In this document: in pieces, positions 46,736 to 55,578 of the stretch
Position numbering within the stretch: position 1 is the stretch's first letter
How the letters are laid out: each line of letters opens with the position of its first letter
DNA from: Heliocidaris erythrogramma
Lineage: Eukaryota > Echinodermata > Echinoidea > Camarodonta > Echinometridae
Reading direction: 5' to 3'
NCBI GenBank assembly: GCA_025617745.1
Contig: CM046856.1
Coordinates: forward strand, 48,085,580 to 48,149,579
Length of the DNA: 64,000 bases
Translations under genes and position numbers: made by a program
The notes under the pieces: generated by a model
Seen by the model: only the letters and a program-made list of their open reading frames with translations
Told to the model about the DNA's origin: nothing
Database searches by the model: none

Positions 46736-49008
46736 ATGGATTCGGAAGAAGAAGCAGCTAGGTCAAGGAGACCTGCTTCTTCCGAAGAGTCGTCTAGCAA
46801 GACGACTCGGCCTTCCAGAACTCCCCCGAGTACTGCGGTACACGGGGGAGGGAGGAGGGCTAAGGGTAAGTTGCCTAGTGGTGTTTCCTTGCAGAGTTTG
46901 CCAGTCTCGGAGCTTGCGGCTTCGGGACGGGTGGCGTTAACTGAATCGGGATTGTCAACTCCGAAGCCCGTGGTTTCGGGGTGGGTGGCGTCAGATTCTA
47001 GTGGTTTGGATATCTCGAATCCAATCCCCCGGTCGCTGAGACCAGAGGGGGGGGGGCTGTTGTTTCCCGTACGGTAGCGTTCACTCGCTCTGATCCGTTA
47101 GGGGAGACGCGCCCCACTACTGCAGGGCAGCCCACGGGCTTAGTCCATGTTGGTCTGGGTTCTCAAACCCTAGCCCCCGGCAAACGCCATATGGGGGAAC
47201 GAGTACTTCCTGGGCTGTCTACATTGCCAGCTAATGGGAATGCTCGAGCTAACAATTATGGACGCTCTTCGGAGCAACAGGTGTTTTCACCTGAGTGCGT
47301 GACTACTAGTGCTCCCCTATTGCTGCTTTCGAGCGGTCCAATAGCGGGTTCACACGCCTTTAGTAGTCATCGGGCACATACCGAGTCATCTCGGTCTGCC
47401 CACGCACTGGGAGCTTTTAGCTCCCAACCCAAGGCTACTGCATCTTCTTGCTTAGCCAATATGGGTGATTTGGGCGATTCTCTAGGCTTACGCCATGAGC
47501 GCTCCAATCCCTTTATGGGAAGTGAACGCCCCTTTGCGGAGGGATCGGTTTGTGTTTCCGAAGAGGCTTCGGGGATCCGAACGAATCCGATTAAGCGTTC
47601 TAAGAAAAGGGTTTCGGCTACGACTTTTGTCGAGCCAGCCAAGAAAAAGGCTAAGAAGAAGGCTAAGAAGAAGGCAAAAAGTGGCAAGGCTTTGCCGGCC
47701 TCTTGCCCGTCTGGCCTGGCTAACCCAGCTAGCTCCTCTCAAGCTGACATGTTCAGTATGATGCGGGCTTTTGCTCAGAATCAGGGTTGGTCCTTTGTAC
47801 CGGCTACTTCAACCCTGACTTCTGTCCCTATTCAGGGATCTCGCCTTGAGTCTAATCAGCCTTTTGTGATTGATTCCTCTTTGTCTGAGTCGGATTCGCA
47901 TGTGCCTCCTATTCCCGCGGCCCTTGGGGCTCCGCCGGGCGAGGAGACTTTTGTTGAACCATGCGGGGCTCTGCCTGCGGAGGCCTTTGTTAGTGCTCCT
48001 TTGTCTCATTCCACTCGGGTGGAACCAGATTCGGATGTGGCTTCTCAAGCTTCGGTTCCTGAATCGCTTGGGCAGGCGGAGTCTCAATCGCTTGCTCTTC
48101 GCGGGGTAGAAGCGATTGCTTTGTTGTCCAAATATCTCCCTGAATTTCAGTCAACCCGCGCGCAGGGTTCGACTTCGCGTTGGAAATTTAAGCAGCAGGA
48201 TTCCTCTGAGGGTATCGCTCTTGAGGAGGTTTTCAAGCTGGAGTATGACCGCATTGAGGCCGCGCTGTTGATTAAGCGCTCTAATGCGGTCAAGGGTAAG
48301 GCCTTTGCCTTTTGTTCTCAGGACCAAGACAGCTTTTTTAAGGCTAAGACTCTGTCTCCTGAGATTTTGGAGGTTGGTCGTCGCTTACGGGCGACTAATC
48401 CGCTTACCTCCGCCGCTTTCAAGGCGGAGGATAAGATCTGGTCTAATATTGAAAACCAGGTTAGGTCGGGGATGCGTTTGTCGGCGTTTCAAGGGTTTCT
48501 CTCCGACCTTAGGTCCAGGGCGGAGGAGTTGAATGTTACCGATGGTGACAAGCTGATTATTGACGACCTGTTGCATACTCTTTTTTGTCTGCAGTGGTCG
48601 CAGCTTTCCACCGCAGCTGCTTCGGCTACGTTCCGTCGCAGGACCTCGGCTCTCTCGGCACTGGGTGTTAGAGAGTCGGGCATTGCTCAACTTCTCCGAG
48701 ATGTTCCGTCTCGGGGTCCTTCGCTTTTTGGTGGTAAATTCGCTACGGTTTTTCAGAGAGAGATCGATGCGCGTAAGGAGATCTCGGATATGACTAAGCA
48801 GTTTCACACTAGCTCTAAGCCAACGCGGGCCCCTGTTCAGCGTAGACCTGCTGGTCCCGTTTCGGGTCAACGCAGTCGCGTGTCTAGGGTCCCGCCTCCT
48901 GAGCCACAGCCAGCTCCTTCTCGTGGGAGAGGGAGTCGTGGCAGGGGCATTTCGAGAGGTACTCGTGGTAAGGCGATGGCTTCGCAGAAGGCCAAGCCTG
49001 GGTTTTGA
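46736..49008 (+). CDS. DIRS element 3 ORF1, gag-like protein (one frame change)
   Basis: Starts MDSEEEAARSRRPASS at 46736. This frame closes at 47077, but the +2 neighbour frame is open from the G10 tract (47047-47056) through 47191 to the TGA ending at 49008. A single-base length change in the poly-G tract is the simplest explanation. The product would be about 757 residues: an acidic N-terminus, a Ser/Pro-rich region, a lysine-rich KKKAKKKAKKKAK patch (near 47640-47690, nuclear-localisation-like), a conserved helical part ending LLRDVPSRGPSLFGGK, and an Arg/Gly/Pro tail (RGRGSRGRGISRG). No zinc knuckle is seen. By position and tail it is the DIRS gag-like nucleic-acid-binding protein. Confidence 0.82.
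47047..47056. other. G10 tract at the frame change in ORF1
   Basis: Ten consecutive G bases where the ORF1 reading frame moves from the ATG frame to the long downstream frame. Could be a genuine mutation, a sequencing or assembly length error, or a slippage site. Confidence 0.75.
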
Positions 49009-50132
49009 TGTTTTTCCCCGAGCGCTTGTTCAACCGAATGTGGTAGGTGGCCGTCTTCACGCGTTTCTCCCCGCTTGGGAGGCCATCTCCGGGGACGCGT
49101 TTGTTCTCTCCGTCGTGCGAGACGGATTCTTCATAGATCTTTGCGCTTCGCTCCCCGGAGGGGCTATAAGAATTCGGTCACCTCCCATGTCTGCCCTGTC
49201 TCGATCTCATGCTTCAAAGGAGATCGAGTCTCTTCTGGAAAAGAGGGCTATAGAAAGGGTAAGAGACAGGCCGTCTCTTTCCCTTTCTCCAATATTTGTT
49301 ATTCCCAAGCGCTCGGGAAAACTTCGTTTGATACTGAACCTAAAAAGGATAAACAAATTTATTCCTCCGGTTCATTTTCGGATGGAGACTCTTGCCTCCA
49401 TTCTTCCGTTGATCAAAAGGGAAGACTACGCGGTCTCGATAGATCTCAAGGACGCGTACTTTCACATTCCCATTCATCGCGCATCTCGCGATCTTCTGGG
49501 GTTCTCCTTCCTCTCGGAGACTTATCGTTTTCGGGCTCTTCCCTTCGGGCTGCGCCCGGCCCCTCGGGTTTTTACTCAAGTTGTAGCGGTGCTAGCGGCC
49601 TTTCTGAGGCGTCGCGGCCTGCGGTTGTTTTGTTACCTGGACGATTGGCTTCTCCTTGCGGAGTCGCGCGATCGTTTGTTGGACGAGACTCGTTTGCTCG
49701 TCTCTCTTACTCAAGACTTAGGTTTCCTAATAATTTGGGAAAAGTCAGAGTTAGTCCCCACTCGCAGCCCAGTTTTTCTGGGGGCGGTGTTAGACATAAG
49801 GAATCAGTTAGCTCGGCCCAGTCGAGACAGGATTCTCACCATTGTCTCTGCGGCTCGCAAGCTCTTGCTGGCCAGAAGAGTCTCGGCCAGACAGTGGCTT
49901 CAGTTTCTAGGTTATCTAGCCAGTCTAGTCGATGTTTTAGAGGACTGCCGGCTCCTCATGAGACCCTTTCAGAGACATCTCCTCAGGTTCTTCAAGCCGG
50001 GAAAAGACTCTCTTTTGGTCTGGATTCCAGTACCAGTAAAGATCAAGTCTCTTCTCTCTTGTTGGACGAGCGAGGTGTTTCTCGCGCGAGGCAGGTCCTT
50101 CTCTGCCCCTCTTCCGTCGATATCGGTTTTCG
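48923..50132 (+). CDS. DIRS element 3 reverse transcriptase (frame 1 of a split RT-RNase H ORF)
   Basis: The frame overlaps the end of ORF1 by 86 bp, so the true start is uncertain; DIRS RT is often expressed by frameshift or re-initiation. Conserved text begins GGRLHAFLPAWEAISGDAF. RT motifs: GKLRLILNLKRINKFI, SIDLKDAYFHIPIH (catalytic Asp at residue 174 of this frame), LPFGLRPAPRVFT, YLDD at 49634-49645 (residues 238-241), LGAVLDI. All expected RT blocks are in order and intact. At 50132 an extra G shifts the continuing RNase H into the next frame. The enzyme copies the element RNA. Confidence 0.9.
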
Positions 50133-50960
50133 ACGGACGCCTCTCGGTTGGGGTGGGGAGGACACTGCAACGGCAGCACGGTTGCGGGGGATTGGTCTCA
50201 TCTTGGGACTCTTCCTCATATCAATGTCCTGGAGTTTATGGCAGTTCTGTTGACCTTGCTCCATTTCAGAAGTCGACTTCTCAGTCGTTCGGTTCTGATT
50301 CTCACGGACAATGTTACTGTGGCGGCATATATCAATCGGCAGGGAGGCACTCGTTCGGTTGCCCTGAATGCCCTAGCAGCTCAGCTGTGGAGGTGGTGTC
50401 GTCGCATGGCAATCACACCCGTGGCCTCTTTCATCCCCGGTCGGGAAAACCTCATTGCGGATTTTCTGTCCCGGGGCAGGTATCTTCCATCGGAATGGAT
50501 GCTCCATCCGGAGGTATTTTGCCGCATTCGCAGTTGCCTAGGTCCACTGGAAGTGGATCTATTTGCGTCGGTGCTAAATCACCAGCTGCCGAAGTATTGC
50601 TCCCGTGTTCGCGATCAGGGAGCATGGGCTCTCGATGCTTTCTCCCTCAGCTGGGAGAACCTTCAGGGATTCGCCTTTCCTCCCTTCCAACTGATTCCGC
50701 GTGTCTTGCGGAAAATCAGGGAAGATCGGGCGAGGGTGCTTGTAATAGCTCCCTTTTGGCCCAGGAGGAATTGGTTTCCGGAACTTATGAGCCTTCTAAG
50801 GGCTCAACCGTTAGTTCTCCCGTTAAGAGCGGATCTGGTGTTACAGCCCCTATCGGGGATTCTTCACCACAATCCGGAGTCTCTTCATTTGACTGCTTGG
50901 CCCCTGTCAGGGAATCTGCAAGACAGTCGGGTCTCTCTGATAGAGCCGCGGACTTTTTAA
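50133..50960 (+). CDS. DIRS element 3 RNase H plus methyltransferase-like region
   Basis: Directly after the putative inserted G the frame reads TDASRLGWGGHCNGS, the usual start of RNase H in these elements, then LEFMAVLLTL, SVLILTDNVTVAAYINRQGG and FIPGRENLIADFLSRG. A second block (EVDLFASVLNHQLPKYCSRV, DAFSLSWENLQGFAFPPF, APFWPRRNWFPEL) corresponds to the DAM-like N6-adenine methyltransferase domain typical of DIRS1-like retrotransposons. RNase H removes RNA from the RNA-DNA hybrid; the role of the methylase-like part is unknown. The frame stays open to 50960 and overlaps the YR frame. Confidence 0.85.
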   Translation, partial: TDASRLGWGGHCNGSTVAGDWSHLGTLPHINVLEFMAVLLTLLHFRSRLLSRSVLILTDNVTVAAYINRQGGTRSVALNALAAQLWRWCRRMAITPVASFIPGRENLIADFLSRGRYLPSEWMLHPEVFCRIRSCLGPLEVDLFASVLNHQLPKYCSRVRDQGAWALDAFSLSWENLQGFAFPPFQLIPRVLRKIREDRARVLVIAPFWPRRNWFPELMSLLRAQPLVLPLRADLVLQPLSGILHHNPESLHLTAWPLSGNLQDSRVSLIEPRTF

Positions 50961-51934
50961 TGTCCAGTCGTAGGGTTTCTACTAGGGAAATTTACAATTC
51001 CCGTCTCTCGGTCTTTTTCCTTTGGTGCAAAGAGAGAAATCAAACCCCTTCTAAGGCTCCTATTGGTTCAATTGCGGATTTCTTAATCTCGTTATTTGAC
51101 AAAGGGAGATCTATTTCTACTATCCGAGGCTACCGTTCGGCGATCGGGGCCATTCATTCGGGTTTTTCGGATGGTTCGGGGATTTCCAATTCCCCGCTAC
51201 TAAGTGGTTTGATTTGTTCGTTCTTTCTGAAACGACCTTCGTTTTCTAAGTTAGTGCCGTCTTGGAGTCTGCCTAAGGTCCTGGAGGCCTTGGCGAAACC
51301 TCCTTTTGAACCGTTAGGTGAAGCTTCGCTTCATCATCTTACGGTTAAGACGCTCTTTTTGGTAGCTATTGCCTCTGGGCAGAGGCGCAGTACTCTTCAT
51401 GCTCTCTGTCTTACTCCTGGTCATGTTCGCTGGGAGAGAAAAGGTGTTAGATTGATTCCTAGGGCTTCTTTCGTTGCCAAGAATCAGACAGCTACCTCCG
51501 GTCCTGTTGAGATTTTTCTTTGTCCGCTTTCTAACTTTTCTTCGGTGCGTGAGGACAAAGTTTGGTGTCCTGTTAGGGCTCTCAAATGGTATATTGATAA
51601 GACTAAGTCTTATCGTAAGGATGATCAGTTGTTCCTGATCACTAGAGAGCCTTTTTCTCCTGCCTCTCTTGATTCCATTTCTAGATGGATCGTTGAAGCT
51701 ATTAGGGCCGCTGGCACAGAGGCTCTTTTATCCGACAGTAAGCCTCGTGCTCATGATACTCGTAGTGTCAGCACTTCTTGGGCTCTGTTTCAAGGTGTGG
51801 CGCTTGTTGATATTTTGAAGGCTGCTTATTGGCGTTCGCCCAATTCCTTCATTTCTTGCTACCTTAGGGATATTCCCGCAGGTGAAGCTTTGTTTGCGTC
51901 AGCCACCTTGAAGGCCGCTGTGTCTTCTTTGTAG
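50640..51934 (+). CDS. DIRS element 3 tyrosine recombinase (intact frame)
   Basis: The YR frame is open and contiguous with the RT frame, because the RNase H region happens to lack stops in it. The start is approximate: recognisable YR sequence begins near 50900 (QSGLSDRAADFLMSSRR). N-terminal core-binding domain: STREIYNSRLSVFFLWC, GSIADFLISLFDKGRSIST. Catalytic domain: GQRRSTLHAL (Arg codons 51383-51388), PRAHDTRSVSTSW (His 51752, Arg 51761), YWRSPNSF and the nucleophile Tyr at 51860-51862 in SCYLRD. All catalytic residues are present. The enzyme inserts the circular copy by site-specific recombination and explains the absence of a normal target-site duplication. Confidence 0.92.
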
Positions 51935-52001
51935 TCTTTGGTGTAATCCTATTTCCTTCTGCTTGAAACATGCCTCCCGGTCTTTGAGTTGGCGCTGGTC
52001 T

Positions 52002-52096
52002 GGCATAATAGGTAGGTATATATGATTTATTGCAGTAAATTTGTAAAATCAGCACTGATTTTCTTATTTACTATATAAATCTATATACCTACCTAT
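52002..52096 (+). repeat. DIRS element 3 ICR
   Basis: GGCATAATAGGTAGGTATAT... to TGCAGTAAAT is the reverse complement of the left end (46143-46181); the following TTGTAAAATCAGCACTGATT... to ACCTAT is the reverse complement of the right end. It holds the palindrome AAAATCAGCACTGATTTT. It shows what the right end looked like before the two nested insertions. Confidence 0.95.
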
Positions 52097-52155
52097 GACC
52101 CTCCCTCCTTCCCCGCTCCTTGCAAGCAACATGTTTCTTCTTGGGGTTGCTCGCA

Positions 52156-52236
52156 AAAGAGGAAGATGGCCGTAGCGTATTGACGCGCGTGAGTGGCGAA
52201 GGGGACAATAGGATTACGGGGGGTGCGCACAATATT
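52156..52236 (-). repeat. DIRS element 3 right ITR, inner part
   Basis: Inverted match to the inner half of the left ITR, from AAAGAGGAAGATGG to GTGCGCACAATATT, with no differences seen. It is interrupted here by the element at 52237-53447. Confidence 0.92.
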
Positions 52237-53447
52237 ACGGAGCTTTCTAACATCAGACCGAACGTGGTTGTGCAGAGCTCGTTCGTTCTCTGGCAGAAGC
52301 GCTTTCGATTTTCACACTGTACTACGAGGGCTTCGGCGATATCACGTGACCAAATGTTCAGATCAGCGCTAGCTATCGGCCTCGGGTGACCAAATTTACA
52401 TCGCGCGCTAAATCCAAAATGGCTAACTTCAGACGAACAAATATATCACAATCAAGGTGGCAAAAAGAGCGCCTAATCAGACCAGCGATCATGTTAGCCT
52501 TAGATGTGATATGCTGAAAGTGACCTTCAAAACTAAGTGTAGACTCAATTAACACACCTAGGACTAGGTCTTTTATAATGTTGTCTTGTTGAACATTTTC
52601 AAGAAATACTGAATGCCATCTTTTTTCAAAAATTATTTGATTATTAATATTATTATTATTCAAAAACTGATTCATGGATTACTCTGAAATTTGGTAGATG
52701 TCTATTTTGCAATGTTTTCATCAAGATCTGAAAAACTCGGACAGTTTAATGAAGTGGTTTATGAGATAGAAAAATCTTGCTGTCTCCCAAACTAGATCTA
52801 GGCCTACTGCTAGAATCTACAGTAGGCCTAGGCCTAGGCCTACATGACATACATGTACATCTAGTGACAGTGTTTGTCACTAGACTAGTAATTTCCTAGA
52901 CATGCCCATAAACACAAAAATTAATCGTACCAATGTTCATAAACGAGTTTTGCGAGTTATTTTGGCAAATACCAGCGCTTATACCGATAGCTAAAACAAT
53001 ATTGGCTACACTCAGCCTACAGGCTACTCGCCCGACGGGTCGCCCGCCAGCCACGGCCGCCAGCCTTGTCGATTTCCGCTGGGAAATGAGACTTTTAACT
53101 CACTCAAATTTTAATGATCTGAGAAACGATTTCATGAAAAATATGATCGCATGATGATTGATTTATATTTTAAGCTCTCTCAAAAATCTATTTTGTGATG
53201 AAAGAAGTAGAAAAAACAAAATAGACCTAGGGGCCTACCCTATACCGATTGTTTGGTGGCAGTGAGGGACGAAGAAATTGCACTCACCTTGTCGTTTTCA
53301 CCACAACGCGGAATCAGTTAAATTTCCCCCAAATCCCGTCGTCAGAATTGGAAGGCGACGTGAGAGCAAGCCTTCGGGCATGCGCAGTGGCAAAATATGA
53401 CGTCACTCGTAGTAGCTTGACGTTCGGTCTGGCGATAGAAAGCTGCC
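52237..53447. mobile_element. nested DNA transposon-like insertion in the right ITR
   Basis: 1.2 kb insertion between TATT (52233-52236) and TATT (53448-53451). Terminal inverted repeats of about 28 bp: AGCTTTCTAACATCAGACCG on the left and, inverted, AGCTTTCTATCGCCAGACCG on the right, continuing AACGT. No transposase is seen; the interior carries a LINE fragment on the minus strand and an AGGCCT-rich patch (52800-52850). The superfamily is not clear from a 4 bp duplication alone. Confidence 0.82.
52418..52675 (-). pseudogene. LINE reverse-transcriptase fragment
   Basis: On the minus strand a frame reads KDLVLGVLIESTLSFEGHF, ITSKANMIAGLIRRSF and HLDCDIFVRLKLAI. This matches the C-terminal part of non-LTR retrotransposon RT (pattern LGV.ID..L.F..HI..I..KAN..LG.I.R.F..L....F..L). 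Only about 60 residues are recognisable. It is enclosed in the inverted-repeat element, so it was either captured or inserted there. Confidence 0.72.
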
Positions 53448-53528
53448 TATTGTGACACATGTGTGATAATTCTCGAAGGGGTCCCGTAGTCAAGACTACA
53501 GGCATAATAGGTAGGTATATAGATTTAT
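53448..53528 (-). repeat. DIRS element 3 right ITR, outer part
   Basis: Inverted match to the outer half of the left ITR: TGTGACACATGTGTGATAAT, GGGGTCCCGTAGTCAAGAC, GGCATAATAGGTAGGTATA. The element then continues GATTTATATAGTAAA and is cut again at 53536. Confidence 0.92.
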
Positions 53529-53703
53529 ATAGTAAACTAGAATTTAATTCGTCATGAGGACGAATTAGGTGGTCTGTCCTTCAATTTGTACGATCATGAT
53601 TGTAATCAGGATGATCATAATAATGGGGAAATACTAAACTGAAGATAGGATGTCAAGAATGCCATGAATGGAGGTCCTTCTTGAGGACGGGAATGTAGCA
53701 AAA

Positions 53704-53836
53704 TGTGTAACGGTCATTGTAAAATGATTATGGTGATGATGATAATGGTGATTATGATGATTATAATGATATATGATGGCGATGATATAATAGCGATGAT
53801 GATCATGACGGTGATGATAATAATGATGATGATACA
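53704..53836. repeat. degenerate (GATGAT)n microsatellite
   Basis: Imperfect ATG/GAT trinucleotide array inside the Helitron-like insert. The Met/Ile/Asp-rich frame is a by-product. Confidence 0.9.
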
Positions 53837-54032
53837 GGATACTTGGCAGATTAACCCCTTAGCTCTAATACAGGACAGGAAATCACAATTTCCATAGGGT
53901 TGTACACAAAACTACTGCACACTACTTTCTAATAGACATAATACGGGAAAATAAGGCAGTTTATTACATGATTTGTGATTTTTTATGTTATACTAGTCGA
54001 AGAGGATGGTAAAATGACAGGCAAAAAGAAGC

Positions 54033-54118
54033 AAAAAAAAAAAAAAAAAAATCGGCCCCGGGGATCGAACCAGGTACCTTGACCATGGTAGTCATGTGCT
54101 TTACCGATAGACCAGAAT
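54033..54118 (-). pseudogene. tRNA-like relic with poly-T tract
   Basis: On the minus strand: an A-box-like TGGTCTATCGGTAA (54101-54114) and a B-box GGTTCGATCCC (54061-54071), then CCGGGGCCGA and an uninterrupted T18-19 run. The spacing fits a tRNA or the head of a tRNA-derived SINE, but the 5' acceptor strand does not pair with the 3' one, so it is not a functional tRNA gene. Confidence 0.6.
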
Positions 54119-55415
54119 ATTTCCCATAGAGATAACACGTAAACGAAAACGGGATTCTCAAATCACATCTTGCACTGAAAAATTGGGCATGATCCCGACA
54201 TCTGATCAAAAATTGGAGACCACACTTGTAAAAGCTTATAGTCTCAGCTACAACATATTAAAATCTGGAAGAAAATAGACCAAAAATAACTGAGATACTG
54301 CTCAGAGAACGATGTCATGTAGATTCATGATTCGAAAAAAAGTCATCTTCCATAGACATAACACGCAAATAGGGAAAATTCTGACATGGCGTCTTTAATT
54401 GAAAATTTCACTGTGATGACGTCATCAAAATGAAAAATGGTGGCAAGTAATTTTGTAGGAAATTGCCTCAGCTATGACATATCAAAATCTTGGCGAAAAA
54501 AGACCAATAATTACGAATCTAGAGCCAAATTTGCTTAAATGTGATGACGTCAAAACATGAAAAATGGAAATTTGGATTTCTGGTGCCATTTTGATGACGT
54601 CATAATGTTTATAAGGGTCAAATGATACATGAAATCATATCTATGATTCATACCCTACCTGATGATGACAAAAAATTGGGGGATTTATGGACTATTTAAA
54701 GAGCTAGAGTTAATTTTGTAGAGGCATGTTTTTGCACGTTTTTACGTTATTTTCGCCATAGATGCGCGCACGGATTTTGAAGTTTGACGCGCCCGTACGA
54801 CCTTATTATTGATTGAAATTGATTCCAAGTTGATGGAAATGATGAAGAAAAGTGTCAAGATTGCAAATCAATCGAAAAAACAGCGTTTTAACGTTATTTA
54901 CGACTTGCGCGCGCGTAAAACGCGCGCGCGGACACTTACGCACGGACATTTTTGAAATGCTCAAAATGACCTGAAACGTGTGCAGACTTGATCCTACGTG
55001 ATTTTGAGCATTTTTAAATTTTGACGCGCGCGTACGCGCACATCCTGACCTCTAGATGACCTGTGAGGACATTGCTTGATGACTCGTCATTTGAAGTTTA
55101 TGTGATGTGAATATAGTTTATTTTTGATGATCGATTATGAAGATATAATCGATCTTGTAAATTTACAAAATGGCGTCTTGATGACGTCACGATGACATGA
55201 TGACCTCCAAAAGCTTAATGGATCATCTCCATGATTGACCTCATACATGACATGAAACTCGATGATATTGACCTGGCCAATTTTGAGATATGGTGGCCAC
55301 AAGAATTTGTTATAAAAAGAAAGAAATAAAAAGAAGAAAAATCTTGACAAAATTAAAAGGTGATCTGTCGATACCGACAGACCACCTAATAAGAAAATCA
55401 GTGCTGATTTTACAA

Positions 55416-55542
55416 ATTTGATAGAGAAGATGGTGAATGAGACATGAGACTCAGAATGAGGAGCTCAAACAAATTACAGAGTCAATAACTAAGAGTTTCA
55501 AAGATAGGGGGAGAATGAGTGTGTGTGTGTGTGTGTGTGTGT

Positions 55543-55575
<33 letters not shown>
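55416..55575. repeat. tandem-repeat unit right of DIRS element 3, with (GT)n(GA)n
   Basis: ATTTGATAGAGAAGATGGTG continues the unit seen at 45985-46142, followed by GACTCAGAATGAGGAGCTC. It then runs into (GT)n at 55518-55542 and (GA)n at 55546-55573. Confidence 0.85.

Positions 55576-55578
<3 letters not shown>

Larger units (their letters stand above)
53537..55389. mobile_element. nested 1.85 kb Helitron-like non-autonomous insertion
   Basis: The ICR shows the uninterrupted sequence AGTAAATAAGAAAATC; here AGTAAA (to 53536) and TAAGAAAATC (from 55390) are separated by 1853 bp with no clear duplication, i.e. insertion between A and T. The right end is CCACCTAA|T, a CTRR-T ending, preceded by a hairpin (GGTGATCTGTCG, loop ATAC, CGACAGACCACC at 55359-55386). 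Near the left end are a hairpin AATTCGTC-ATGAG-GACGAATT (53547-53567) and TAGGTGGTCTGTC. A-T insertion and CTAA fit Helitrons, but the start is CT rather than TC, and the hairpin abuts the end, so the class is provisional. Confidence 0.6.
46143..55419 (+). mobile_element. DIRS-type retrotransposon, element 3 (best preserved, with two nested insertions)
   Basis: Left end ATTTACTGCAATAAATCAT, right end GATTTTACAAATTT. Without the nested insertions (52237-53447 and 53537-55389) it is about 6.2 kb, the same as elements 1 and 2. Sequence differs from those copies throughout, including the ITRs, so it is another subfamily. ORF1 needs one frame correction, RT-RNase H another, and YR is fully open. 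Both junctions contain ATTT, which is also the empty-site sequence in the adjacent tandem repeat. Confidence 0.95.

Noticed and set aside
48923..51934. A single 1003-residue RT-recombinase fusion protein
   Set aside because: The middle third is an out-of-frame reading of the RNase H/methyltransferase-like region; one extra base explains the fusion.
53545..53580. Hammerhead ribozyme at the left end of the Helitron-like insert
   Set aside because: GTCATGAGGACGAA recalls part of a hammerhead, but the conserved CUGAUGA core and GAAA are not both present.
54033..54118. Functional tRNA gene on the minus strand
   Set aside because: A and B boxes are present but the acceptor stem does not pair.
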